Origin: Clostridia bacterium | GTDB taxonomy: Bacteria; Bacillota; Clostridia; Christensenellales; UBA1242 | Assembly (NCBI GenBank): GCA_017501645.1 | Contig: JAFVWN010000065.1 | Location: forward strand, 17,807-81,806 | Length of the DNA: 64,000 bases | Direction: 5' to 3' | Part shown: piece by piece, positions 51,175-60,911 of the stretch | How the letters are laid out: each line of letters starts with the position of its first letter | How positions within the stretch are numbered: position 1 is the stretch's first letter | Made by a program: the position numbers and the translations under genes | The notes under the pieces: model-generated | Seen by the model: only the letters and a program-made list of their open reading frames with translations | What the model was told of the DNA's origin: nothing | Databases searched by the model: none

Positions 51175-52033
51175 CATCCTCAAATTCCTTTTGCACCTTT
51201 GCAAGTAATCTTATGATATTTTTATTTCTCTTATATATTTGTGATATTTCACTTTCTTGTACAGGATGTCTTAGACTATCTTTCCCAACCTCAATTGTTA
51301 CTGATGGGATACTATATCTTTCGACACACCAATCTTTATATCCTCCAGCACTCACTTTTTCAGTGTTTACAACTTTATATCGTAAACTCTTTGCAATAAT
51401 CTTTGCAATTCGACCATCTCTTTTTATGTTTTCAGCCTTATTAAAAAACTGATAGTATATCTCTTGTCCCTTTGAATGATAACTTATTGTAAATATTGGT
51501 TTTTCTTGACTTGTTAACAAACTAAGAGCCTTTACTTCTGGTTCGCTCATTGGCGAGTTCCCAATAAAACCATTATTAGAAGGCTTTGTTTTGTTTTCAA
51601 CACCAGTCCCCCACTTTGCATCAAAATTTGTGTTTAAATCTACACCTCTTGCGTTTGCCTTATATAAAGAAAAATCAGTTCCGCCATTTATATTCTTTAA
51701 AAACTTCCAACTTTCTTTTGGTGCACTTTTCAACCCCGAATAGCAAAGTTCAACCCCATCTGGATTAACCATAGGTACAAAAATTATGTTTGGTACACCC
51801 ATTGTTTTTAGTTTGTTAAAATCTCTTTCTGTATCTTTTATAAGCATACAAATTAGGCTTGTTGTAATATGTTCTCTTGCGTGAATAGCACCTTGAATGA
51901 TTACTGTATTTTTTGACGAAAAATTAAACTTAACCGCATAAATTGGCCTTTTAAAAACAGACTCGCCAATAATAAATATTTTTGACCTTTTTGTATTATT
52001 ATTCAAAAATTCTTTAAGAGTATTATAATCCAT
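51110..52033 (-). CDS. M14 zinc carboxypeptidase
   Basis: The 307-aa protein has the M14 zinc site QGAIHAREHITTSLI (HxxE), the distant His in TISYHSKGQEIYY, and the catalytic Glu in VTIEVGKDSLRHP. No clear signal peptide, so probably cytoplasmic or exported by another route; relatives process cell-wall peptides (gamma-D-Glu-DAP type) or peptides. ATG 52033 is chosen for GAGGG upstream. Its 3' end overlaps tadA. Confidence 0.88.
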   Translation of the reverse strand: MDYNTLKEFLNNNTKRSKIFIIGESVFKRPIYAVKFNFSSKNTVIIQGAIHAREHITTSLICMLIKDTERDFNKLKTMGVPNIIFVPMVNPDGVELCYSGLKSAPKESWKFLKNINGGTDFSLYKANARGVDLNTNFDAKWGTGVENKTKPSNNGFIGNSPMSEPEVKALSLLTSQEKPIFTISYHSKGQEIYYQFFNKAENIKRDGRIAKIIAKSLRYKVVNTEKVSAGGYKDWCVERYSIPSVTIEVGKDSLRHPVQESEISQIYKRNKNIIRLLAKVQKEFEDDRTRKVYERSNKGSKERTFER

Positions 52034-52078
52034 TATTTCCCTCATTTTAAGTTATGAGAGAAACAAATAGATTTGTTA

Positions 52079-53143
52079 CTACATTAACCCAGCAACAAGT
52101 GTTAATATCCAGTTTATAACTAAATAAGCACCGGCAACCACAAATAAAATTATTGTAACAGTGTTGCCATCTTTTTCTTGTTTCTTTTCTTGAGGCACTT
52201 CTTCAACTTTTTTCAAGTTTTCAATTTCTTCAACTGTCAAATTTTCTTTATCCAAAAGAGCAAGTGTCTTTTGTTCTTTTCCCTCTTTTATCTTTTTTAA
52301 TCCCTTTACACAAAGCCAAACCAAAGCCCCGCCAGCAGCAGCCATAATTAAGCTTGTTACAAAAGAAACACCGATTTGCATCCAAGTGTAAGACACAGTT
52401 TCAACGCTTTCAACCACACCTGAAGCAGATGTAATATATAAAGATGTCAATGCTACAAAATTATTTAAAAAGTGCATTATTACAGGAACCCAAAGAGTAC
52501 CTGAATAAATAAATGCATAACCAAGAACTATTCCTAATATGAACTGATGAACTGTTTGGTCAGGCCCTCCGTGCATCAACATAAATATCAAAGCGCTAAG
52601 CATAACCGCTTTATGTTTTCCAATATCTTTAAGACCACTCAAAATCAAGCCTCTAAATAGCAATTCTTCAAAAAGAGCAGGACAAATAGCCATTAAAAAC
52701 ACATACAAAAGATATATGCCAAAATTAGGAATCACAATATTTCCCACCATTTGTTTATAGCCTAGTTTTTCTAAAAAAGCAACAAAAGTGTTTGTAAGTC
52801 CAGTGAACGCAAATAAGCATATAAACGCTAGAGCAACCGCTAAAAGAGTGCTTTTCCAATCCAACTTTTTATCAAGTTTAGTTGCTTTAATAAACTCAAC
52901 ATTCCTAATTTTTGCAGTTGTCAAAACCGCAAAAGCAAAAACCGCCTCAACCAAGAATGATAAAAGCACAGCCACTATAAAATTGCCTTTAAAAGATGTA
53001 GGCAACAATGTATAAATCAACTCAAAAACAAACTGAAACAATACGAAAAATATGCAACCTAAAGAACTATCCATCAAATGAAATTTTGTATTCTTTAATC
53101 TTTTTTCAGGCTTTTGAAAAACCAATTCTTCATTACTACTCAT
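52079..53143 (-). CDS. CPBP (CAAX-like) intramembrane protease
   Basis: The ~354-aa protein has about 8 membrane helices and the Abi/CPBP motifs PALFEELLFRGLILSGL (EExxxR), MLSALIFMLMHGGP (FxxxH) and a later HFLNNFVAL (HxxxN). These form the glutamyl intramembrane protease site. The N-terminus is charged and a C-terminal coiled stretch precedes a last helix. GGAG is next to ATG 53143; it overlaps the WalJ-like gene by 8 bp, so the two are coupled. Substrates unknown. Confidence 0.88.
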   Translation of the reverse strand: MSSNEELVFQKPEKRLKNTKFHLMDSSLGCIFFVLFQFVFELIYTLLPTSFKGNFIVAVLLSFLVEAVFAFAVLTTAKIRNVEFIKATKLDKKLDWKSTLLAVALAFICLFAFTGLTNTFVAFLEKLGYKQMVGNIVIPNFGIYLLYVFLMAICPALFEELLFRGLILSGLKDIGKHKAVMLSALIFMLMHGGPDQTVHQFILGIVLGYAFIYSGTLWVPVIMHFLNNFVALTSLYITSASGVVESVETVSYTWMQIGVSFVTSLIMAAAGGALVWLCVKGLKKIKEGKEQKTLALLDKENLTVEEIENLKKVEEVPQEKKQEKDGNTVTIILFVVAGAYLVINWILTLVAGLM

Positions 53144-53936
53144 TTTCTTCTCCAAAATAGAAATTATTTCCAGGCCTATCTTGCCTTGAATATCTTATAA
53201 AAATGTCTTTTTCAAGTTGATAGCCAGCATCTTCTAAAGCTCTTGCATTTGTTACATATGCCTGCTCTAAAGTATTTGAGTTTTCACTTATATGCGAAAG
53301 AACAAAATACTTTGTTCCAAATCTTGCCAAATCTACAACAATTTGTGATGCTTGTTCGTTCGACAAATGTCCACTATCACCCGCAATTCTCTTTTTTATA
53401 ATATAAGGATACTGACAATTCATAAGCATTTTCTTATCGTGGTTTGATTCAATATAAACTAAAGCACTTCCACGAATAAGCTCAAATGCCTGCCTTGGCA
53501 AATATCCAAGGTCTGTTGCAAATGAAACTTTCTTGCCTTTATATTCAAACATATATCCCAAGCAACTAGAACTATCGTGAGGCAGAACGAACGGAGTAAC
53601 CCTGATATCTGCAAGACCGAACGAATAGTCATTTATTATTGAAATTTTATCCTTTATTTCCTCGGGAATAGTATCCTTTATTTCCTCAATCACGCTTGCG
53701 TGAGCATATCCTCTAGCCTTGTACTTTTTTAGAAAATTCACAAAACCTTTTATATGGTCACTATGCTCGTGAGTAATCAAAATAGCATCAATATCTTCAG
53801 CCTTTTCGTTAATAAGCTCAAGCCTTCTCTCTGTTTCTTTTACAGTAAAACCAATATCAAGAAGAATCCTAAACCCACCTGCTTGAATAAAACTGCTATT
53901 ACCTTTACTTCCCGACCCTAAATTAATTACTCTCAT
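53136..53936 (-). CDS. MBL-fold hydrolase (WalJ/YycJ-like)
   Basis: The 266-aa metallo-beta-lactamase-fold protein has RVINLGSGSKGNSSFIQ, ILITHEHSDHIKGF (HxHxDH), VLPHDSSSCLGYMFE, and VLSHISENSN near the end. These fit WalJ/YycJ, a double-strand DNA exonuclease linked to mismatch repair; in Bacillus it lies in the walRK operon, which is absent here. ATG 53936 (MRVINLGSGS) has AAGGAAGG upstream. Confidence 0.85.
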   Translation of the reverse strand: MRVINLGSGSKGNSSFIQAGGFRILLDIGFTVKETERRLELINEKAEDIDAILITHEHSDHIKGFVNFLKKYKARGYAHASVIEEIKDTIPEEIKDKISIINDYSFGLADIRVTPFVLPHDSSSCLGYMFEYKGKKVSFATDLGYLPRQAFELIRGSALVYIESNHDKKMLMNCQYPYIIKKRIAGDSGHLSNEQASQIVVDLARFGTKYFVLSHISENSNTLEQAYVTNARALEDAGYQLEKDIFIRYSRQDRPGNNFYFGEENE

Positions 53937-54004
53937 TTTTCCTTCCTTTGTTACAAATAATACCACATTTTTTTTATAAGAGCAAACTCTTTAATAATCT
54001 TTAT

Positions 54005-55504
54005 TTAAAATGCACCAATAATTGTTTTACCTTGAAGCCAACTATCAAATAATCCCTCCACATCCTTTCCTGATGCTTTTTTCACTGATACTATAAAATC
54101 ATCAGTGGTTGCAACTTTAAACTTGTATTTTTTATAATACCGCTTAAACCCTTTTATCAACCTTTCTTTTCCAATAACCTGTCTAACATTGTCAAACATC
54201 AAGACCCCTTTCACATAAATCATATAGGAGTATTCATAATCACCAGCATATTCGTTTACAGAAAGAAGCATACTTGTGTTCAACTTTTGCTCAATAGATT
54301 TTACAATGTCTGCATACAATGTATACCCCGCAAAAGCTTCACTAATAAGACTTTCATAACTCACACCAAACTCTTTATATTCCTCAAAAAACAGCGCCGT
54401 ACTATATTCTGCTAAACTTTCATCAAGCCAAGCTTCTTTAATCTCATTATTTCCAACAACAGCATACCACCATTGATGAGCAATTTCGTGTACTATAACT
54501 TTTGCGTAATCTAGTTCGCTTTCCATTGTATCACTCACAATAACAACTGCAGGATATTCCATACCTCCGTGCAAAAATGGAGCTTTTACAACATCAAGTT
54601 TTTTGTATGGGTAGTCACCAAAAATTTTACAAAAAAACTTAACCGCTTTAACACTAACATCTAAGCAATAATCAATGTTTTCATCTTCTTCATAACCCGT
54701 ATAAGAAACTAATAATTCGTCTATTTTTTTACTTTTTGTTTTACTGTTTTTCGTCAACATTATTGCAAAATCTCGAACGGCTTTTGCTTTTATTTTATCT
54801 TGTTTTACATCCCCAATTTCTTTAATCCTTTTTGCATTGCCTGTTGACGACAAAAAATAATCTTTACCATAGGTAAAGTCTACTTCAAAATTTGCAATTT
54901 GGCTATAAAACGGGTCTCCGGTGCTATAATAAGGTTCAATAACATACTCCCCTCTTTCATACACAGCAATTATAGGAAACCAGTTCCCCAAATTTACACT
55001 CTCGTTTAAATATCCAAGCCTGTGAGCATTTTCCGCAAGTCTTAAAACAAACTCAATATTTATTAAAACCTTTTCATCTGGTTCAAGTTCTTTTTCTAAT
55101 GACACTTCAAGAGCATTATCATCTTTTCCAACAATAGAAAATTTTGCCTCTTCACCACCTATTTTTACGGATTTTATCTCCATATCACCATAACTTTTGC
55201 CATTAGGAAAACATTTTGCCTCGTTGATTGAAGTATATGGCTTAACACTAGCATCTTCACGAAAAGCTCTGCCATAAAGATTGAAACAAACTGTGTTTAA
55301 TATGACATCTGTGTTATTAACAAAAACAACATCTTCTGTTGCGGAAATTGTCATTTCATCATCTAAAACTGCAGTTATTTTATATGAAGAAATCCCTTTA
55401 CTAGCTTTTTCAAGTTCTTTATACGGACTACACCCAACAAAAAGACTTAAAATAAAAATAAAAGATACACAAATACTAAAAAAGTTAACAATTCTTTTTT
55501 TCAT
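54005..55504 (-). CDS. M1-family metallopeptidase lipoprotein
   Basis: About 499 aa. Lipoprotein signal (FILSLFVGC, Cys ~25), aminopeptidase N-like beta domain, HGGMEYPAVVIV (GxMEN-like exopeptidase motif, here GGMEY) and the zinc site VIVHEIAHQWWYAVVGNNEI (HExxH-x18-E) followed by KEAWLDESLAEYS. It would trim peptides at the outer membrane surface. The change at GxMEN may alter specificity. ATG 55504 has AGAGG upstream. Confidence 0.87.
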   Translation of the reverse strand: MKKRIVNFFSICVSFIFILSLFVGCSPYKELEKASKGISSYKITAVLDDEMTISATEDVVFVNNTDVILNTVCFNLYGRAFREDASVKPYTSINEAKCFPNGKSYGDMEIKSVKIGGEEAKFSIVGKDDNALEVSLEKELEPDEKVLINIEFVLRLAENAHRLGYLNESVNLGNWFPIIAVYERGEYVIEPYYSTGDPFYSQIANFEVDFTYGKDYFLSSTGNAKRIKEIGDVKQDKIKAKAVRDFAIMLTKNSKTKSKKIDELLVSYTGYEEDENIDYCLDVSVKAVKFFCKIFGDYPYKKLDVVKAPFLHGGMEYPAVVIVSDTMESELDYAKVIVHEIAHQWWYAVVGNNEIKEAWLDESLAEYSTALFFEEYKEFGVSYESLISEAFAGYTLYADIVKSIEQKLNTSMLLSVNEYAGDYEYSYMIYVKGVLMFDNVRQVIGKERLIKGFKRYYKKYKFKVATTDDFIVSVKKASGKDVEGLFDSWLQGKTIIGAF

Positions 55505-55618
55505 AAACACCTCTTTTAAGGGTATGATAATATTGAACATTTTATGTTAAAACAAACTTGCAAAAACAGTGTTGTAATATTTTATTTTTTGTGATATAAT
55601 CTTTTTTGAGGAGTTATT

Positions 55619-56857
55619 ATGGAACAATACAATGATATGTTTTATGGATATAATCAATCCTTAGAAAAAACAAAACAAAATTATAAAGACTCAACGAACG
55701 AGAATTTATATATTAAAGATGAAGGAGCAAAAGACAAACAGCTTCTCTATTCTCTTATTAAACAATACAATGATGACAATGGAGAAAGTGGTTCTTTTTT
55801 TGGTTTCATTTCTGCAAAATTCAAAAGCAAAGCCAGCCTTCTTGCATTTTTAAAAAGAGTAAGAGGCCTTGTTGATAACTCATCTTTACTTGAAGCTATT
55901 GAAGGAATGATCAATTCGTTAGAAAATTCTTCTCAAAAAGAAGAATCTCAAGCAAATAAAAATGAAAAACAAATAGCACAACCATTAACAGATCCTGTGC
56001 AGGCTTCAATAATGGCAACTAAATATAGAGAATATAGTCTGTTTGCAGTTGCTAAAAGTCAAAACAAAAATCACTTCCCTACTGAAAGGTCAATAGTAAA
56101 TACCACATCTTTTAAAAATCTCAGCAGGAATGAACTTGTAAAAAACTTTCAGGCGGACAAATTTTATTCTTTAACATCCACTCAAAAACAAGCTTTGTTT
56201 CAAGCAGTTACTGATGAGTACCTTTCTTCTTATGGAGTTGAGCCTTGTGCTGTAAATCTTGTGGACTTGCCTATAAGCGATAAATCTGTATGCTTCGGCC
56301 AATATAACCCAAACACAGGAAGTATTAGCATAAACAAAAATCTACTTGCAAATATAGACAGTGCTGACGAGGCAAACAACCAATACTTACCATATCAAAT
56401 ACTTTCAACAATTATTCACGAAGCTCGCCATAGAGTACAATTCTCTATGTTAAATGATAAAAATTTGAGCGATAAAGAAAGGCTTGTTGTAAATTCACTT
56501 ATGCATCCACAAGAAAATATGTCATACAACTCATATCTTGCAGAACCTGATGAGCTTGACGCTAGAAATGAAGCTCTTGCATATATAAGACAAGTAGCAA
56601 CTTCTCAACAAGGAACTGACAATTCTTTAGCTCAATTTTACAACCTTGCAAAAGAAAATGAAATGCAAAATAGTAAAAATCCTGTTAGTTCTAAAGTTAT
56701 GGAAAATTTTCCAGACATTTATGAAAACACTTACTTAAGACAAGGTCAAAATTATAATAGAATGCAACAAGAAAAAAGAGAATTTTCTCAAATAATAAGA
56801 GGGAACTACCAATCTTTAGAACTCGCAAAAAGATTTGAAATAAAAAAGCCTTATTAA
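55619..56857 (+). CDS. Possible zincin of unknown family
   Basis: The 412-aa protein has no signal peptide. Residues 260-275 read QILSTIIHEARHRVQF, an HExxH helix (HEARH, 267-271), preceded by CFGQYNPNTGSISINKNLL (a beta hairpin typical upstream of zincin helices). LAEPDELDARNEAL (~308-320) could supply the third ligand. The N-terminal ~125 residues are charged helices with low complexity. I do not recognise a family. GAGGAG precedes the ATG, -10 TATAAT lies upstream, and it is closed by a terminator. Single gene. Confidence 0.7.
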   Translation: MEQYNDMFYGYNQSLEKTKQNYKDSTNENLYIKDEGAKDKQLLYSLIKQYNDDNGESGSFFGFISAKFKSKASLLAFLKRVRGLVDNSSLLEAIEGMINSLENSSQKEESQANKNEKQIAQPLTDPVQASIMATKYREYSLFAVAKSQNKNHFPTERSIVNTTSFKNLSRNELVKNFQADKFYSLTSTQKQALFQAVTDEYLSSYGVEPCAVNLVDLPISDKSVCFGQYNPNTGSISINKNLLANIDSADEANNQYLPYQILSTIIHEARHRVQFSMLNDKNLSDKERLVVNSLMHPQENMSYNSYLAEPDELDARNEALAYIRQVATSQQGTDNSLAQFYNLAKENEMQNSKNPVSSKVMENFPDIYENTYLRQGQNYNRMQQEKREFSQIIRGNYQSLELAKRFEIKKPY

Positions 56858-56879
56858 GTTTAATAATTATAAAAACGCA

Positions 56880-56914
56880 AAAAAGGAAAGATCAAATTAA
56901 GTCTTTCCTTTTTT
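56880..56914 (+). terminator. Terminator after the zincin-like gene
   Basis: AAAGGAAAGA / TCTTTCCTTT stem with T-run. Confidence 0.8.
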
Positions 56915-56951
56915 TGTGGCATAATCATTTTTTAATAAAGTATTAATGAAA

Positions 56952-56986
56952 CAAAAAAACCAAAAGCTTAGGCTTTTGGTTTTTAC
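56952..56986 (-). terminator. Terminator after the coiled-coil gene
   Basis: AAAAACCAAAAGC / GCTTTTGGTTTTT stem, loop TAAG on the minus strand. Confidence 0.85.
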
Positions 56987-56989
56987 TTA

Positions 56990-58924
56990 TTATTCGTCAC
57001 CAAGTTCTCCATCAGGAGTATTAACTTTATCTTTATCTCCTTGACTTGGGTTAACATTTTCGTCATCCTTATCAACATCACCCACATTAACATTTCCTGA
57101 ATTGTTGTCAGTGCTTGGAGCTTGAGAAGGATTTTGAGTAGATGAACCACCTTGGTTCTTTTTCAACTCTTCGTTTTCTGCTTTTAATCTTGCATTTTCT
57201 GCCATTGTTGCATTATAACTAGAAAGTAAAGTATTATAAGCGTTTTCTGCAACAGTTGCATCATTTCTTGCATCTTCCGCATCTTTAATAGCAGCATCTC
57301 TTTCTTCAATAGCTGTGCTAAGAGCATCTTTTGTGTTTGAAAGTTGATTTCTTAAAGAATTAACCTTGTTTGTCAATGTTGCGGTTTTTGCTTGTTCCTC
57401 TTCAAGTTGTTTGCGAAGAGCTTCAACAAGTTCGCTATTATCTGTTCCGCCACCATTATTTTCTAAGTACTCAATAGTTGCCTCTAATGTTTCAATTGAA
57501 TCTTCAAGTCGATCAATTTCTTTATCCTTTTCTGCAATAATAGTCTCTTTTCTATCTATTTCATCTTGAAGGTCTTTAATTTGTTTATCATCATTTTCAA
57601 TAACAAACTTCAATGCTTCAGTTTGATTTTTGAAGTCTGCTCTACTCTTTCCTGAGCCGTCAAGAGCGTCAACAATAATCTCTTCGTTGTTGGCTAAAAT
57701 TTGAGCGTTCACAATAGCTGTATCAAAAATGTGTTGCACTTCTTTATTGATTTTATCGCTTGTATAATTACCATTTTCATCTGTGATATCTTGTTTAGAA
57801 ACACCATAATCAGCCATACATTCTAATAAATAAGCATAAACCTTTTTAACATCATCACTAGTACCATTTTCAGTGCTTTCCATAATAGCATCAAAAAGAT
57901 TTTCAATATTAACATCTTCTGGAATTATTACACCTGCCTGTTCAGCCTTTTCAACCACATTTTGAAATCTAGCCTTACCGTCTTCGATTTTGTCATTAAG
58001 ATCTTCAATATCTTCTTTTAAATCTTCAACTTGGTCATTGAGGTATTCAACCTTAATTTCTAACGCAGAGTTTAATTCTTCAAGAGTTTTATTTTCTCCC
58101 TCAAGCAATTCATTGTCTTCAAGTAGACCAGCAATTGTTTTTTGTTGCTCTTCATTTAAAGCATAAACAATATCATAATCATTTTTAAGTTTAGTGTTTT
58201 CATTTTTCAACTTGCCGACTTTCACACCTTTAGAAATACCAATAGTTGCAGATGCTATTGTAGCAATTAGTAAGACAACCGCAATAACCGTAGTTATCCT
58301 GTTCGCTTTCTTTGCTGGAACTGCCTTTCCGCTTCTTGTAACATAGTTAGCTTGGTTATAAAGGTCTTCATTTTGTTCTGTTAAAGACGCATTCTCTGCA
58401 GTAAGAGCTTGATTGCTTTCAAGAAGTTCTGTTGCAGTTCTCTTTGTTGCTTGAACTTCTTTAGCTAATTCAGTCATATTCTCTGCAATTTCCGCATTTT
58501 TAGCTTCAAGCTCAGCAATTTTGCCTTCACGCATAACACGGATATTTTCCATTGTTTGTTTAAATGTTTCCATTTGTGTTGCGTATTCCAAAATGATAAT
58601 TGGTAACTTCTCAGCATCCAAGACATCTTCAACCGCTGGAGCAACTAATTCTCCATCCGCATTTGGAATAGAAAGAGCTGTTGCAATCTTATGAGCATCT
58701 TGAGCATTTGCGACAATTTTCACTTTTGCTTCATCAACAACAATGTCTGCATTCTTAATTACATTATAAGCTTCTTGAAATCTTTTTCTTTCACCTGGTG
58801 TGCTGAACGCCATACCTGGTCTGTTCATAAGTTCAAAAAGAGAAACAATACTTTCTTGTAAAGTATCCTCTGTTTTTCCAAAAACTTGAACGAATGAATG
58901 CTTATCTACTGGTTGTTTTGCCAT
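56990..58924 (-). CDS. Long coiled-coil membrane protein
   Basis: The 644-aa protein has a ~125-residue N-terminal globular region, a coiled coil (~130-190), one membrane helix (RITTVIAVVLLIATIASATI, ~209-230), then long coiled coils (~235-330, 440-595) and an acidic Asn/Pro/Gly-rich tail. It has no signal peptide, so the N-terminus is probably cytoplasmic and most of the protein outside. No family was recognised. GGAGG precedes the ATG. It stands alone with its own terminator. Confidence 0.7.
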   Translation of the reverse strand: MAKQPVDKHSFVQVFGKTEDTLQESIVSLFELMNRPGMAFSTPGERKRFQEAYNVIKNADIVVDEAKVKIVANAQDAHKIATALSIPNADGELVAPAVEDVLDAEKLPIIILEYATQMETFKQTMENIRVMREGKIAELEAKNAEIAENMTELAKEVQATKRTATELLESNQALTAENASLTEQNEDLYNQANYVTRSGKAVPAKKANRITTVIAVVLLIATIASATIGISKGVKVGKLKNENTKLKNDYDIVYALNEEQQKTIAGLLEDNELLEGENKTLEELNSALEIKVEYLNDQVEDLKEDIEDLNDKIEDGKARFQNVVEKAEQAGVIIPEDVNIENLFDAIMESTENGTSDDVKKVYAYLLECMADYGVSKQDITDENGNYTSDKINKEVQHIFDTAIVNAQILANNEEIIVDALDGSGKSRADFKNQTEALKFVIENDDKQIKDLQDEIDRKETIIAEKDKEIDRLEDSIETLEATIEYLENNGGGTDNSELVEALRKQLEEEQAKTATLTNKVNSLRNQLSNTKDALSTAIEERDAAIKDAEDARNDATVAENAYNTLLSSYNATMAENARLKAENEELKKNQGGSSTQNPSQAPSTDNNSGNVNVGDVDKDDENVNPSQGDKDKVNTPDGELGDE

Positions 58925-59070
58925 TTTTATATCCTCCCTATTGCCAGCCTTTCACTGACTCTAATGGTTAGCATTTATTTTTTTGTATAAGTATTTTACC
59001 ACATAGCCCCCTCAATGTCAATACTCAATTTTTAAAAACATTACACCAAATAAATAATATTTTGTCACAA

Positions 59071-59111
59071 AAAAACCGCCCATAAAATCAAAAGATTTTA
59101 CAGGCGGTTGC
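59071..59111 (-). terminator. Terminator after acpS
   Basis: AACCGCC(TG)TAAAATC / GATTTTA(TG)GGCGGTT stem with loop TTTT and T-run on the minus strand. Confidence 0.85.
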
Positions 59112-59119
59112 CTTTGTTA

Positions 59120-59512
59120 TTAGCAAAGAGTTGCCATTGCTGTTGCATACTCTCCATCGTGAGCAATTGAAACTGCAATTTCTTTGCTCTTTCCTTTTTG
59201 TTTGGTCAAATAATCTTCAAGTTCCTTTGCAAGTTTTACAATTGGAGCACCTTTTTCGTTGTGGTCAATTGTTATATCTTTGAAGCCAAAACCACCACTC
59301 ATTCCAACACCAATAGCTTTAAGTACAGCCTCTTTCGCAGCAAAGAATCCAGCAACTGTCATAGCGACAGAATCAAACCCGTATTTTGTAATAATTTTAC
59401 TTTTTTTACTTGCATATTTTATTTCAATATCATTTAAAATTTTGTCTAAAAATCTATCTTTTTGCATAGCTTCTGCTATTCTTGAAATTTTAACAATATC
59501 AATCCCAATCAT
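59120..59512 (-). CDS. acpS: Holo-[acyl-carrier-protein] synthase
   Basis: The 130-aa enzyme moves phosphopantetheine from CoA to acyl carrier protein. Motifs: MIGIDIVKISRI (family GIDI.ei.Ri), then VAGFFAAKEAVLKAIGVGMS (family W.AKEA..KA.GtG), the KDITI strand and a late AVSIAHDGEYATA. ATG 59512 has GGAGG eight bases upstream. It overlaps recX by 14 bp, so translation is coupled. Confidence 0.93.
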   Translation of the reverse strand: MIGIDIVKISRIAEAMQKDRFLDKILNDIEIKYASKKSKIITKYGFDSVAMTVAGFFAAKEAVLKAIGVGMSGGFGFKDITIDHNEKGAPIVKLAKELEDYLTKQKGKSKEIAVSIAHDGEYATAMATLC

Positions 59513-60128
59513 TAACATTTCCTCCGTCAAACTTATAATTTCTTAAGACAAAACTTATGCTATCACCTGCAAAACCTCTTCTAGCAAGATAAGCATAAAG
59601 CCCCGCCATTGTTTTTTCGTCAACTTGCTTATTTTTCATATATTTTTGGGCAATAATTTGAGCTCTGTTTTTCTCTTCTTCTCCATCAATTACCTGAACT
59701 TTTTCATCAATAATACTTGAGCTGATTCCCTTCAAAAATAAAGCATTTTTCACTTCTTTTTTGCTCTTCAAACTTTTACTTTCAACCAAAAGCTTAGCGT
59801 ATAAATCATCATTTATATAGCCGTATTCTTCTGCTTTTGCAATAGCCTTTTGAACACACTCAGCAGAATATCCATATTGAAAGATCTTCTTTTCTAAATC
59901 TCGCCTTGAGTACATTTGTCTTGAAACAAGGCCCAAAAGTTTTTCAAAAGCCGACCTTGTTTCACTTTCAAGAACAACATCTTCTAAAGTTTGCTTATCA
60001 ACTTCTTTACCAACCTTAAAGCCTGCTTTTATAATAGTTTCTGCGTCTACTCCACTATAAAATGTGCCATCAATATAAATATTATATCGCCCTTTTCTTT
60101 TTTGAGCATTAATGTCTGTAATTATCAT
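59499..60128 (-). CDS. recX: RecX family regulator of RecA
   Basis: The 209-aa helical-repeat protein has RSAFEKLLGLVSRQMYSRRDLEKKI, YGYINDDLYAKLLVESKS, and a late YAYLARRGFAGDSISFVL region, matching the RecX three-helix repeats that inhibit RecA filament growth. N-terminal strand region (ITDINAQKRKGRYNIYIDG) resembles the Firmicute type. The ATG lies 3 bp after the YigZ stop with a weak GGG site, so the three genes are one operon. Confidence 0.88.
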   Translation of the reverse strand: MIITDINAQKRKGRYNIYIDGTFYSGVDAETIIKAGFKVGKEVDKQTLEDVVLESETRSAFEKLLGLVSRQMYSRRDLEKKIFQYGYSAECVQKAIAKAEEYGYINDDLYAKLLVESKSLKSKKEVKNALFLKGISSSIIDEKVQVIDGEEEKNRAQIIAQKYMKNKQVDEKTMAGLYAYLARRGFAGDSISFVLRNYKFDGGNVNDWD

Positions 60129-60131
60129 ATT

Positions 60132-60779
60132 TTACCCATTGTATGGAAATCTATAGTACATACTATCAACCTTAATCATTTGAGCACTATCTTTAATCTT
60201 TATACGAATTTCTTCAATAGCCTTTTCTGCATTTTCAACAGGTATAGCACATTTTACCATAGGCATAGACTCGTCAAAGTTTTTCTCTAAGATTGGAAAA
60301 CCTTTTTCGGCAAGAACCTTACCTAAAATTGCATAGTCACTATAAGTAACTTTCATATCAAAGATACTGCAATATACCATCTTGTTTTTTCTCGCATTTA
60401 GTATGGCATTAAGAGCAGCACTATAATATGTTCTAGTAAGCCTAGACTTTCCAAGCTCTACCCCACCAAAGTATCTTACAACAGCAACAAGAACATTTGT
60501 AACTTTCTTTTCTCTTATTGCTTGATAAATTGGAGCACCAGCACTACCGGCAGGCTCACCATCATCATTATTTCTTGCGATTGAAAAATCAGCACCCAAA
60601 AGATAAGCATAGGCTATATGCTTTGCATCTTTATTACTTTTTTTCAAACTTCCAAGAGCCTCTTTTACTTGGTCAATATTTTCTACAGGAAAAGTAACTC
60701 CAATAAAACGAGACTTTTTAACGGTTGTTTCCACCATTGAAATCTCCGAAACAACAACATAAGGTTGATTATTTTCCAT
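60132..60779 (-). CDS. YigZ/IMPACT family protein
   Basis: The 215-aa protein has SRFIGVTFPVENIDQVKEAL, AKHIAYAYLLG, DDGEPAGSAGAPIYQAI and VVRYFGGVELGKSRLTR, the YigZ/UPF0029 N-terminal signatures, and a C-terminal DUF1949-like half. Function not well known; linked to translation or stress in other organisms. AAGGAG precedes the ATG. First gene of the yigZ-recX-acpS operon. Confidence 0.92.
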   Translation of the reverse strand: MENNQPYVVVSEISMVETTVKKSRFIGVTFPVENIDQVKEALGSLKKSNKDAKHIAYAYLLGADFSIARNNDDGEPAGSAGAPIYQAIREKKVTNVLVAVVRYFGGVELGKSRLTRTYYSAALNAILNARKNKMVYCSIFDMKVTYSDYAILGKVLAEKGFPILEKNFDESMPMVKCAIPVENAEKAIEEIRIKIKDSAQMIKVDSMYYRFPYNG

Positions 60780-60847
60780 AAATTTTCTCCTTAACTATAT
60801 ATAGTGTATCATATTTCAAACAAAAATCAAAATAATTTAACAAAAGT

Positions 60848-60876
60848 TTTACTTTTCTTCAAAGTGGTGATAAACT
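60848..60876 (+). promoter_or_regulatory. Promoter of the NifU-like/GGGtGRT pair
   Basis: TTTACT (60848-60853), 17-bp spacer, TAAACT (60871-60876). Confidence 0.7.
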
Positions 60877-60911
60877 ATAGTTATTCCAAAAATAAAGGCG
60901 AGGTAAAAGTA

